Positions 1 through 6,561 of a stretch of DNA of 6,561 nucleotides are shown here, piece by piece. The DNA lies in NCBI GenBank assembly GCA_916049935.1, contig CAJZJI010000045.1, positions 1 through 6,561 of the forward strand, read 5' to 3'. Both the position numbers and the translations under genes were made by a program. The DNA comes from an uncultured Streptococcus sp. (GTDB lineage: Bacteria > Bacillota > Bacilli > Lactobacillales > Aerococcaceae). Position 1 is the stretch's first letter; each line of letters begins with the position of its first letter. The notes beneath the pieces were generated by a model, which ran no database searches, was not told where the DNA came from, and saw nothing but the letters and a program-made list of their open reading frames with translations.

Positions 1-755
1 CAATGTTGAAATACTTCATTCAGTCGATTGTGGGCCGCTCATTCTTTAAACCAGTAGTCATTATTTGTGTGCCAAGTGGCATTACAGACGTTGAAAAAAG
101 AGCCGTTTTAGACGCGACAAAATATGCAGGAGCCAAAGAAGCGTACGTGGTTGAAGAACCATTCGCAGCTGCGGTTGGGGCAGGCCTTCCTGTCACAGAC
201 CCAACTGGAAGCATGATTGTCGATATCGGTGGCGGTACGACAGACGTGGCGACGATTTCTCTTGGTGGAATCGTGAATAGCCGTTCGATTCGTGTCGGAG
301 GAGACGAGTTAAACGAGTCTATTATTCAGCATGTTCGTAAGACGTACAATTTACTAATCGGGGAACGTACGGCTGAAGAATTAAAAATTATGTTAGGTTC
401 AGCTTCCATTGAAAAAGCACAAGGAAGCATGCAAGTGCGTGGTCGTGATATGGTTACGGGATTGCCACGTGTTGTTGAAGTGCCTGCAAAAGAAATTGCA
501 GTTGCGATGAGTGAAATTATTCATCAAATTTTAGACGCAGTAAAAGATGTATTGGAACAAACACCGCCAGAAATTTCTGCGGACGTTATTGATCATGGAA
601 TCGTGTTAACAGGTGGGGGCGCAATGCTTCGTCACCTTGCTGAGATGATTTCGAAGGAAACGCAAGTACCAGCCTTTGTGGCCAACGATCCACTCGATTG
701 TGTGGCGCTAGGAACAGGTGCGATTTTAGCAAATCCATCATTAATGAAAAAATAG
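1..755 (+). CDS. mreB: Rod shape-determining protein MreB, 5'-truncated by the window edge
   Basis: MreB is a bacterial actin that polymerises in an ATP-dependent way under the inner face of the membrane and guides the lateral cell-wall elongation complex with MreC and MreD. The frame is open from base 1, and 250 residues are visible from the first in-window Met (3-5). That Met is internal: the phosphate-1 motif (DLGTAN) and roughly 80 N-terminal residues lie outside the window. Visible landmarks, counted from that Met, are EEPFAAAVGAG at 51-61, the phosphate-2 motif DIGGGTTD at 74-81, GERTAEE at 120-126, GRDMVTGLP at 147-155 and the adenosine motif VLTGGGAM at 201-208. The EEPFAAA motif is the MreB form; Mbl has EEEPKVAA. 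The gene ends with TAG at 753-755 and is followed after 35 bases by mreC, as in classical mreBCD operons. There is no sign of a frameshift. Identity is near certain. Confidence 0.97.
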   Translation, partial: MLKYFIQSIVGRSFFKPVVIICVPSGITDVEKRAVLDATKYAGAKEAYVVEEPFAAAVGAGLPVTDPTGSMIVDIGGGTTDVATISLGGIVNSRSIRVGGDELNESIIQHVRKTYNLLIGERTAEELKIMLGSASIEKAQGSMQVRGRDMVTGLPRVVEVPAKEIAVAMSEIIHQILDAVKDVLEQTPPEISADVIDHGIVLTGGGAMLRHLAEMISKETQVPAFVANDPLDCVALGTGAILANPSLMKK

Positions 756-774
756 AGTCCGTTGAAAAATAAAT

Positions 775-783
775 AAAGAGGAG
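775..783 (+). promoter_or_regulatory. Ribosome binding site fixing the GTG start of mreC
   Basis: AAAGAGGAG sits 7 bases before the GTG at 791. The nearby ATGs at 786 and 789 are in another frame, and the latter is followed at once by TGA. The next in-frame ATG is inside the membrane anchor, so GTG is the start. Confidence 0.85.
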
Positions 784-790
784 TGATGAT

Positions 791-1639
791 GTGAATCCAA
801 TTTTTTCAAATAAGAAACTAATTGGTTGGGTAATCGGAATTATCACGGCATTAGCATTGATCATGTATTCCATTACTTACGGCAGTAATATCGTGACTCA
901 AGGTGTTAATGATGTAACCAATATTCTAGGAAGATTAGTCTCTTATCCAGCAAATAGTATTAATGATTTTATCGATAGCGTGAGTGATTTATCAAATACG
1001 TATCAAGAAAATCAATCGTTAAAACAAAAAATCGATACCATTCATGAATTAGAAGTTCAATTGAGTGAGTTAAAACGTGATAACCAAAAGATGAAGGAAA
1101 CGCTCAAGTTGCAAGATACGCTAAACGATTATACGTTAGTGAATGCGACGGTGATTGCGCGTAATCCAGATACATGGCGTGATGTCATTACAATTAATAA
1201 AGGGTCTAATGACGGCATCCAACCGCAAATGTCTGTTATGAGTGATAATGGACTTGTCGGGAAAGTTATGGACGTGAATCCAACGAGTGCACGTGTAGCG
1301 CTATTATCGAATGCTGATAATACATTAGTGCGTGTGGCAGCGATGATTCAAAACGAAAAAGAACCAATCTACGGAACCATCACTGGTTATGACGATAAAA
1401 CGAATATGTTAGTGATGAGCCAAATTCAAGCAACGCAAGATATCAAAGTTGGGGATAAAGTCGTGACAAGTGGTCTCGGTGGCATTTCTCCAAACTCACT
1501 ATATATCGGTACGGTTGAAGAAGTGGCGATGGACCGTTTTGGCTTGTATAAAGAAGTGAAAATTCGTCCAGCAGCGGATACGAATGACGTTCGTTATGTG
1601 ACAGTTGTTATTCGTACAAGCGAAAGCGAGGGGCGATAA
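791..1639 (+). CDS. mreC: Rod shape-determining protein MreC
   Basis: MreC is a bitopic membrane protein that links the MreB filament and MreD to the extracytoplasmic part of the elongasome (PBP2-type transpeptidase and RodA). The 282 residues show a short cytoplasmic N-terminus and one membrane anchor at about 10-29. A polar, heptad-like coiled coil follows at about 65-110 (repeated L/I/E/K/Q). The beta-rich MreC domain runs from about 115 to 275. Family landmarks are ARNPDTWRDVITINKG at 123-138, GLVGKV at 154-159 and GDKVVTSGLGGI at 221-232. Length is normal for the family. Translation starts at GTG with a strong ribosome binding site. The stop codon TAA (1637-1639) shares its last A with the ATG of mreD, which suggests translational coupling and matched output of the two partners. 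Confidence 0.96.
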   Translation: MNPIFSNKKLIGWVIGIITALALIMYSITYGSNIVTQGVNDVTNILGRLVSYPANSINDFIDSVSDLSNTYQENQSLKQKIDTIHELEVQLSELKRDNQKMKETLKLQDTLNDYTLVNATVIARNPDTWRDVITINKGSNDGIQPQMSVMSDNGLVGKVMDVNPTSARVALLSNADNTLVRVAAMIQNEKEPIYGTITGYDDKTNMLVMSQIQATQDIKVGDKVVTSGLGGISPNSLYIGTVEEVAMDRFGLYKEVKIRPAADTNDVRYVTVVIRTSESEGR

Positions 1640-2199
1640 TGCGCATCTCAAAAAGAGTTTACTGGGTGTTATTTGTTTATATCCTTGCTTTCTTAGCCGA
1701 TGGAGTATTAACGAATCATTTTTCAAAATTGTTTCTATTCTCCGGCTATAGCTTAACACCTCGAATGATTATTATCGCTGTCGTGATGTTAAACTTTATG
1801 ATTGACCATAAATCCATGTTCTGGTTTACCGTGGTCGCTGGATTTTTAGTGGACAGTTACTACTCAGGTGTCCTTGGTGTTTATATGGCGCTGTTTGCAG
1901 TGATTGTACGAATCATTAATTTGGTTCGCCCGAACATCCTTCAAAATCCATTTACATTAGGGCTAGCGCTAGTGTTCTTCTTAAGCTTCACCGAAGTCTC
2001 TGTTTACTTCGTGTATGCCTTACGAGGAGTCGCAAGCATGGATTGGAACGAGTTCTTAGTAGTAAGACTCGGGGCAACCTTAATGTTAAACATCGTGATT
2101 TACTATATTTTATATCTCCCGCTTCGCAATTTTGCTAGATGGGTGAACTCAACTCCGGTCGTTAGTCCACATGACTTAATAAACCATCGTAGAGCATAA
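1639..2199 (+). CDS. mreD: Rod shape-determining protein MreD
   Basis: MreD is the polytopic membrane member of the MreBCD complex and binds MreC. The 186 residues are strongly hydrophobic, with about six membrane segments near 8-25, 41-56, 60-73, 77-95, 104-126 and 140-162. The motif GFLVDSYYSGVLG at 68-80 is the typical MreD signature (G-x-L-x-D-x-x-Y/F-x-G-x-L-G). The positively charged C-terminus (RNFARW, INHRRA) fits a cytoplasmic tail. The start ATG overlaps the mreC stop by one base, and GAGGGG at 1628-1633 inside mreC serves as the ribosome binding site. It is the last gene of the mreBCD unit, with a terminator just behind it. Confidence 0.94.
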   Translation: MRISKRVYWVLFVYILAFLADGVLTNHFSKLFLFSGYSLTPRMIIIAVVMLNFMIDHKSMFWFTVVAGFLVDSYYSGVLGVYMALFAVIVRIINLVRPNILQNPFTLGLALVFFLSFTEVSVYFVYALRGVASMDWNEFLVVRLGATLMLNIVIYYILYLPLRNFARWVNSTPVVSPHDLINHRRA

Positions 2200-2205
2200 T
2201 TTGAG

Positions 2206-2237
2206 AAAGGTTTGGCTGTTTGTGGCCAAGCCTTTTT
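2206..2237 (+). terminator. Intrinsic terminator of the mreBCD operon
   Basis: An 11-base-pair stem (2206-2216 with 2225-2235, one G-U pair) closes an 8-base loop and runs into a T tract at 2233-2237. It lies 6 bases after the mreD stop and separates mreBCD from the next unit. The T tract is only five long, so some read-through is possible. Confidence 0.85.
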
Positions 2238-2255
2238 GATTACACGTTAATAGTA

Positions 2256-2283
2256 CTGACAAAGGCGATAGATATGGTATAAT
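2256..2283 (+). promoter_or_regulatory. Sigma-A-type promoter for the Pr6Pr gene-mbl-epuA unit
   Basis: The -10 box is a perfect TATAAT at 2278-2283 with an extended TG at 2275-2276. CTGACA at 2256-2261 (5 of 6 to TTGACA) is the -35 box, with a 16-base spacer. The promoter lies just after the mreD terminator and about 34 bases before the next start codon, so transcription begins close to 2290. Confidence 0.8.
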
Positions 2284-2317
2284 AAAGAGAATTAGTGTCA
2301 AGAGAAAGAGGAATTGA

Positions 2318-2959
2318 ATGAAGAGAGCAACATTTTTAAAAGCAAGTCTAATCTCGAAAGGTATCATTGCGACCTGTGCGATTGTCGGTTTTCTCATGCA
2401 GATGACGCTTCACGGCTGGCATGGACTTCGTTACTACACGAATCAATCGAATCTACTCGTTGGATTATTCATGGTGTACTTGCTATTGAAATACCGCAAA
2501 GACGGCCATTGGAGTAAAATGGACCTACGCTTGAAGGGTGGCGTGACGGTTGCGATTCTTCTAACGGGGCTGGTATATCACTTTATGTTAGCACCACAAA
2601 AGACAGCCGAAGAGTTCTGGACGATTGAGAATTTCCTATCGCACTATATTGTGCCGTTTGGAACGTTGCTCGATTGCATCGTCTTTGATAAAGGACATTG
2701 CTACAAGTGGTATGATCCATTTACGTGGACGCTGTTGCCGCTGGTCTATGCGATTGTGTCTGTGGCGATTGCGCTCATAACCCGTATTCCGATTGGAAAT
2801 AACAAAGATGGCCCATTCCCATATTTCTTCTTGAATGTGGATAAATATGGATTCCTCGGCGTCTTGCAATATTGCTTAGGATTAGCCGTAGCCTTCTTAA
2901 TCGGCTCGTATATTCTTTTCGTATTTAAAAATGGATTCAAAACGAAGGAACGTTTATAA
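2318..2959 (+). CDS. Pr6Pr-family integral membrane protein, function unknown
   Basis: This 213-residue protein has about six predicted membrane helices (near 11-30, 45-58, 74-91, 105-123, 134-155 and 180-203). It matches what I know of the Pr6Pr (FAR-17a/AIG1-like) family. Landmarks are RYYTNQSNLLV at 38-48, LSHYIVPFGTLLDCIVFD at 107-124 with His109 and Asp119, a Trp-rich loop (KWYDPFTWTLLP, 130-141), and PFPYFFLNVDKYG at 166-178. In eukaryotic relatives (ADTRP/AIG1) a conserved Thr and His are linked to lipid (FAHFA) hydrolysis; Thr41 and His109 might correspond, but this is not shown for bacterial members. The ribosome binding site AAAGAGG at 2305-2311 supports the ATG at 2318. It is the first gene after its promoter and is followed 14 bases later by mbl, so it is probably co-transcribed with a cell-shape gene. 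That suggests, but does not prove, an envelope role. Confidence 0.8.
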   Translation: MKRATFLKASLISKGIIATCAIVGFLMQMTLHGWHGLRYYTNQSNLLVGLFMVYLLLKYRKDGHWSKMDLRLKGGVTVAILLTGLVYHFMLAPQKTAEEFWTIENFLSHYIVPFGTLLDCIVFDKGHCYKWYDPFTWTLLPLVYAIVSVAIALITRIPIGNNKDGPFPYFFLNVDKYGFLGVLQYCLGLAVAFLIGSYILFVFKNGFKTKERL

Positions 2960-2973
2960 GAGAGGAGACTTTC

Positions 2974-4053
2974 ATGGTTCGAGATATTGGAATCGACTTA
3001 GGAACCGCAAATATTTTAGTGTTCTTAAAAGATCGTGGAATTATTTTAAATGAACCGTCACTTGTTGCGCTAGATGAGCGTAATGGCGACGTGATTGCAG
3101 TCGGTGAACGCGCGTACCAAATGGTGGGCCGTACGCCAAAAGAAATCAATGTGCACCATCCATTAAAGGGTGGGGTGATTGCGGATATCGCAGTTACTGA
3201 GCAATTGCTTGAATTATTCATGCAAAAATTAAACTTAAATAGTTGGTTCTCAAAACCAGATATTTTGATTTGTACACCAACAAATATTACGACAGTCGAA
3301 CAAAAAGCCATTATCCAAGCGGCGATTAAATGCGGCGGACGCAATATTTATTTAGAGGAAGAACCAAAAGTGGCAGCAGTCGGCGTTGGACTGGATATCT
3401 TCTCTCCAATTGGGAACATGGTCATCGATATCGGTGGCGGAACAAGTGATATCGCCGTTCTTTCAATGGGCTCAACGGTCACAAGCCGTTCGATTAAATT
3501 AGCCGGCGACAATATGGATTTTGCGATTTCGGAATATATTAAAGACAAATATCAACTCATTATCGGGGACCGTACCGCTGAAGCCATCAAGATGAATCTT
3601 GGTAGCGCGATTGAAGTGGAAAACGAGTCGGATATGATTGTCAAAGGTCGCGATATGACGACTGGATTGCCGAAGACGGTAACGATTTATACGAATGAAA
3701 TTTATCATTGCTTAAAAGAAATGCTCGATACGATTGGCGAAGAAGCTAGACTCGTACTCGAAGCGACTCCACCAGAACTCGCAGGCGATATTATCGAACG
3801 CGGCGTGATGGTAACAGGAGGCGGAGCGCTCATCCAAGGAATCGACCGTATGCTTTCTGAGAAGCTACAAGTTCCAGTGATGATTGCTGAGAACCCGCTA
3901 CAAAGTGTTGCGATTGGAACAGGAATCTTATTAAACCGAATTAAAGCAGATCGTGGTATTTTCTCAGGACTCAGAAGACTCTTCAGTTCTAAGAAAGTTG
4001 TAATGAACCCAACTGCGAATATGATTGATGATGAAAGGAAAGAAGAAGCATGA
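2974..4053 (+). CDS. mbl: MreB-like actin Mbl with an extended C-terminus
   Basis: Mbl is a second MreB-type ATP-binding filament protein that directs side-wall synthesis in Gram-positive bacteria. The whole fold is present: phosphate-1 DIGIDLGTAN at 4-13, the Mbl-type motif YLEEEPKVAAVG at 126-137 (MreB has EEPFAAA here), phosphate-2 DIGGGTSDIAV at 152-162, GDRTAEAIK at 198-206, GRDMTTGLP at 225-233, and adenosine motif VMVTGGGAL at 278-286. The ATG at 2974 has AGAGGAG (2961-2967) six bases upstream. At 359 residues it is about 25 longer than Bacillus Mbl. The extra part is a basic, possibly amphipathic stretch (SGLRRLFSSKKVV, 331-343) and an acidic end (DDERKEEA). Its stop overlaps the start of the next gene by four bases (ATGA). 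It is separated from mreBCD by a terminator and a promoter, so the two actins can be expressed independently. Confidence 0.94.
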   Translation: MVRDIGIDLGTANILVFLKDRGIILNEPSLVALDERNGDVIAVGERAYQMVGRTPKEINVHHPLKGGVIADIAVTEQLLELFMQKLNLNSWFSKPDILICTPTNITTVEQKAIIQAAIKCGGRNIYLEEEPKVAAVGVGLDIFSPIGNMVIDIGGGTSDIAVLSMGSTVTSRSIKLAGDNMDFAISEYIKDKYQLIIGDRTAEAIKMNLGSAIEVENESDMIVKGRDMTTGLPKTVTIYTNEIYHCLKEMLDTIGEEARLVLEATPPELAGDIIERGVMVTGGGALIQGIDRMLSEKLQVPVMIAENPLQSVAIGTGILLNRIKADRGIFSGLRRLFSSKKVVMNPTANMIDDERKEEA

Positions 4054-4244
4054 AGCAAGAATTGAAAAATAGTGGTCACTTATTATTGACGGCGCTACTC
4101 CGTGTCTTAATCTTCGTGATTATCGCAGTCATCTTATTTGCACTTGGCTTAATGGTTGGTTATGCCGTTCTTGGTGAAGGTCACAACCCATTTGATATTT
4201 TCTCAAAAGAAGTATGGGACAAGATTTTCAACTTTATTAACTAA
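4050..4244 (+). CDS. epuA: EpuA-family small membrane protein (often mislabelled RNA polymerase subunit beta)
   Basis: This 64-residue protein has a short basic, cytoplasmic-like N-terminus, one long membrane helix at about 13-40, and a C-terminal segment (GHNPFDIFSKEVWDKIFNFIN area) that could lie on the outer membrane surface as an amphipathic helix. The pattern GLMVGYAVLGEG-NPFDIF matches the EpuA family, known next to murA and endA in streptococci. Databases often call this family DNA-directed RNA polymerase subunit beta; nothing in the sequence supports a polymerase role. The start ATG overlaps the mbl stop (ATGA, 4050-4053), and AAAGGA at 4034-4039 can serve as the ribosome binding site, so it is probably translationally coupled to Mbl. 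No terminator is visible after it. Function is unknown; the gene order suggests a link to the envelope or elongation machinery. Confidence 0.82.
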   Translation: MKQELKNSGHLLLTALLRVLIFVIIAVILFALGLMVGYAVLGEGHNPFDIFSKEVWDKIFNFIN

Positions 4245-4255
4245 CAAGCAGATAG

Positions 4256-4272
4256 ATTGACCTTTGTTGACT
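4256..4272 (-). promoter_or_regulatory. CtsR heat-shock repressor operator of clpP
   Basis: Read on the minus strand, the site is AGTCAAC-AAA-GGTCAAT, a tandem heptamer that matches the CtsR consensus RGTCAAA-NAN-RGTCAAA at 6 of 7 bases in each repeat. It overlaps the presumed -35 region of the clpP promoter, where a bound repressor would block RNA polymerase. CtsR control of clpP is established in Bacillus, Streptococcus and relatives. The ctsR gene itself is not in the window. Confidence 0.8.
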
Positions 4273-4285
4273 ATTGAAGTAGACT
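4257..4285 (+). promoter_or_regulatory. Probable clpP promoter
   Basis: TTGACC (4257-4262) and TAGACT (4280-4285) are separated by 17 bases. The -35 box has 5 of 6 consensus bases and the -10 box 4 of 6. A better -10 sequence, TATAAC at 4285-4290, lacks a good -35 at normal distance, so the exact start site is uncertain. The -35 box is part of the CtsR operator. Confidence 0.55.
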
Positions 4286-4315
4286 ATAACAAAAGCAGAA
4301 TATGGAGGAAATGCT

Positions 4316-4909
4316 ATGAATTTAATTCCAACAGTTATCGAGCAGTCTTCACGCGGAGAACGCGCTTATGACATTTACTCACGTTTATTAAAAGACCGTA
4401 TTATCATGGTGAGCGGACCTGTTCACGACGATATGGCGAATGCGATCATCGCGCAATTACTATTCTTAGATGCACAAGATCCTGAGAAAGATATTTACAT
4501 GTATATTAACTCTCCAGGAGGAAGCGTAACAGCTGGTTTAGCCATCTACGATACAATGAACTTCATTAAAGCAGACGTTCAAACAATCGCAATGGGGCTA
4601 GCAGCGTCAATGGGTTCATTCCTATTAACAGCTGGTGCAAAAGGCAAACGTTTCGCATTACCAAACGCTGAAATCTTAATCCACCAACCTTTAGGCGGAG
4701 CACAAGGGCAAGCGACAGAAATCGAAATTGCAGCACGTCAAATCTTGAAAACACGTGAACGTTTAAATAAAATCTTGGCAAAACAAACAGGCCAAAAATT
4801 ATCACGTATCGAAAAAGATACAGACCGTGATAACTACATGACAGCACAAGAAGCCTTAGAATACGGCTTAATCGATGCCATCATGGAAAGCTCAAAAGAA
4901 ATGAAATAA
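4316..4909 (+). CDS. clpP: ATP-dependent Clp protease proteolytic subunit ClpP
   Basis: ClpP is the cytoplasmic serine protease that forms a double heptameric barrel and degrades proteins unfolded by ClpX, ClpC or ClpE. The 197-residue product has the normal full length. The catalytic triad is visible as Ser98 (GLAASMGS, 94-101), His123 (IHQP, 122-125) and Asp172. [18 protein letters not shown] at 64-81 holds the oxyanion-hole glycines, and the N-terminal [10 protein letters not shown] matches mature Bacillus-type ClpP with almost no propeptide. GGAGG at 4304-4308 lies seven bases before ATG 4316; the ATG at 4311 is out of frame. The gene has a CtsR operator upstream and a strong terminator downstream, so it can act as a monocistronic stress gene, although read-through from epuA is possible. 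Confidence 0.98.
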   Translation: MNLIPTVIEQSSRGERAYDIYSRLLKDRIIMVSGPVHDDMANAIIAQLLFLDAQDPEKDIYMYINSPGGSVTAGLAIYDTMNFIKADVQTIAMGLAASMGSFLLTAGAKGKRFALPNAEILIHQPLGGAQGQATEIEIAARQILKTRERLNKILAKQTGQKLSRIEKDTDRDNYMTAQEALEYGLIDAIMESSKEMK

Positions 4910-4924
4910 CAGAGTGAAAACTGA

Positions 4925-4969
4925 AGAACACCTTCCAAAACAAATCGTTTTGGGAGGTATTCTTTTTTT
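4925..4969 (+). terminator. Intrinsic terminator of clpP
   Basis: A 17-base-pair stem (4925-4941 with 4947-4963) contains one C-A mismatch and one G-U pair, has a 5-base loop, and is followed by seven T at 4963-4969. It begins 15 bases after the clpP stop and isolates clpP from the next gene. Confidence 0.92.
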
Positions 4970-5012
4970 ATAGGTTCGTTTCTGAATATTTAACATTTAA
5001 AATATTGTTTTT

Positions 5013-5030
5013 ATGTGAAATAATTCATTT
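5013..5030 (+). promoter_or_regulatory. Possible Rex (redox repressor) half-conserved operator
   Basis: The stretch ATGTGAAATAATTCATTT resembles the Rex palindrome TTGTGAA-N4-TTCACAA: the left half matches 6 of 7 bases and the right half 4 of 7. A second TTGTGAA half site lies 33 bases further on at 5046-5052, overlapping the promoter. Rex senses the NADH/NAD+ ratio and often controls anaerobic reductase genes, which suits the gene downstream. The match is partial and the region is AT-rich, so this is tentative. Confidence 0.35.
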
Positions 5031-5048
5031 GTTATTTATTAAAGTTTG

Positions 5049-5062
5049 TGAAAGCGTTATAA
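5049..5062 (+). promoter_or_regulatory. Catabolite-responsive element (cre) over the -10 box
   Basis: TGAAAGCGTTATAA fits the CcpA cre consensus TGNAARCGNWWWCA except for A instead of C at the second-last base. It overlaps the -10 box at 5058-5063, a position where CcpA binding represses. This implies that the reductase gene is shut down when preferred sugars are available. Confidence 0.55.
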
Positions 5063-5063
5063 T
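5058..5063 (+). promoter_or_regulatory. -10 box of the promoter for the flavin reductase gene
   Basis: This is a perfect TATAAT about 47 bases before the start codon. The best-spaced -35 candidate, TTTATT at 5035-5040 (17-base spacer), matches the consensus at only 3 of 6 bases. The promoter may therefore be weak or need an activator. Confidence 0.6.
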
Positions 5064-5106
5064 AAGAATTGTAAAAAGAAAAAAACCAAAAAAAGAAAGG
5101 TGATAA

Positions 5107-6561
<1,455 letters not shown>

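Noticed and set aside
3..5. ATG near the left edge as the start of a short MreB
   Set aside because: The sequence begins in the middle of the actin fold, lacking the phosphate-1 motif; the window edge, not a real start, explains it.
756..790. Separate promoter or terminator between mreB and mreC
   Set aside because: The 35 bases hold only the ribosome binding site and AT-rich spacer; no hairpin or paired -35/-10 boxes are visible.
2314..2517. Open frame on the + strand starting four bases before the Pr6Pr gene
   Set aside because: It is a shifted frame inside the Pr6Pr gene; its composition does not look like a protein, and the ribosome binding site is better spaced for the ATG at 2318.
4285..4290. 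TATAAC as the main -10 box of clpP
   Set aside because: The two TTGAC sequences lie 12 and 22 bases away, both outside the usual spacing; TAGACT gives a 17-base spacer. It is kept only as an alternative.
4566..4847. Open frame on the minus strand inside clpP
   Set aside because: Antisense shadow of a fully conserved coding region, with no ribosome binding site or recognisable domain.
5014..5029. Crp/Fnr-type site (TGTGA-N6-TCACA)
   Set aside because: Only the left half fits; the right half is TCATT. The Rex reading fits the spacing better, and even that is partial.

Overview
The window reads as a stretch of chromosome from a low-GC Gram-positive bacterium (Bacillota). Evidence: strong AGGAGG-type ribosome binding sites, one GTG start, MreB and Mbl paralogues of Bacillus type, a CtsR-type operator before clpP, a cre-like site, and a lipoprotein signal of Gram-positive style. 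An EpuA-family small protein behind mbl and the absence of sporulation genes lean towards the Lactobacillales (Carnobacteriaceae-, Aerococcaceae- or Enterococcaceae-like). This placement is inference and the genus cannot be read from the sequence. All seven genes lie on the + strand.

Layout. (1) Positions 1-2199 hold the 3' end of mreB, then mreC and mreD, the core of the lateral cell-wall elongation machine. mreC and mreD overlap by one base, and a clear intrinsic terminator (2206-2237) closes the operon. (2) A new sigma-A-type promoter (2256-2283) starts a second unit. It holds a six-helix Pr6Pr-family membrane protein of unknown function, then mbl (second MreB-type actin, with an unusual C-terminal tail), then a 64-residue EpuA-family membrane peptide whose start overlaps the mbl stop as ATGA. 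(3) clpP follows behind its own promoter region with a CtsR heat-shock operator (4256-4272), and ends in a strong terminator (4925-4969). (4) After 140 bases of AT-rich regulatory DNA, with a -10 box overlapped by a cre-like site and Rex-like half sites, comes a large gene that runs off the right edge. It encodes a predicted lipoprotein with an FMN-binding domain and a fumarate-reductase-type FAD domain.

The first four genes plus epuA form a cell-shape block. The ClpP protease gene is a stress-regulated insert between that block and the redox gene. The last gene is the most interesting item. It lacks the substrate-binding His of fumarate reductases and has Tyr375, Asp390 and Arg413 at the same relative spacing as Tyr373, Asp388 and Arg411 of Shewanella urocanate reductase UrdA. 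It is therefore better read as a surface-anchored urocanate reductase than as a fumarate reductase. No RNA genes, mobile elements or CRISPR arrays were seen.
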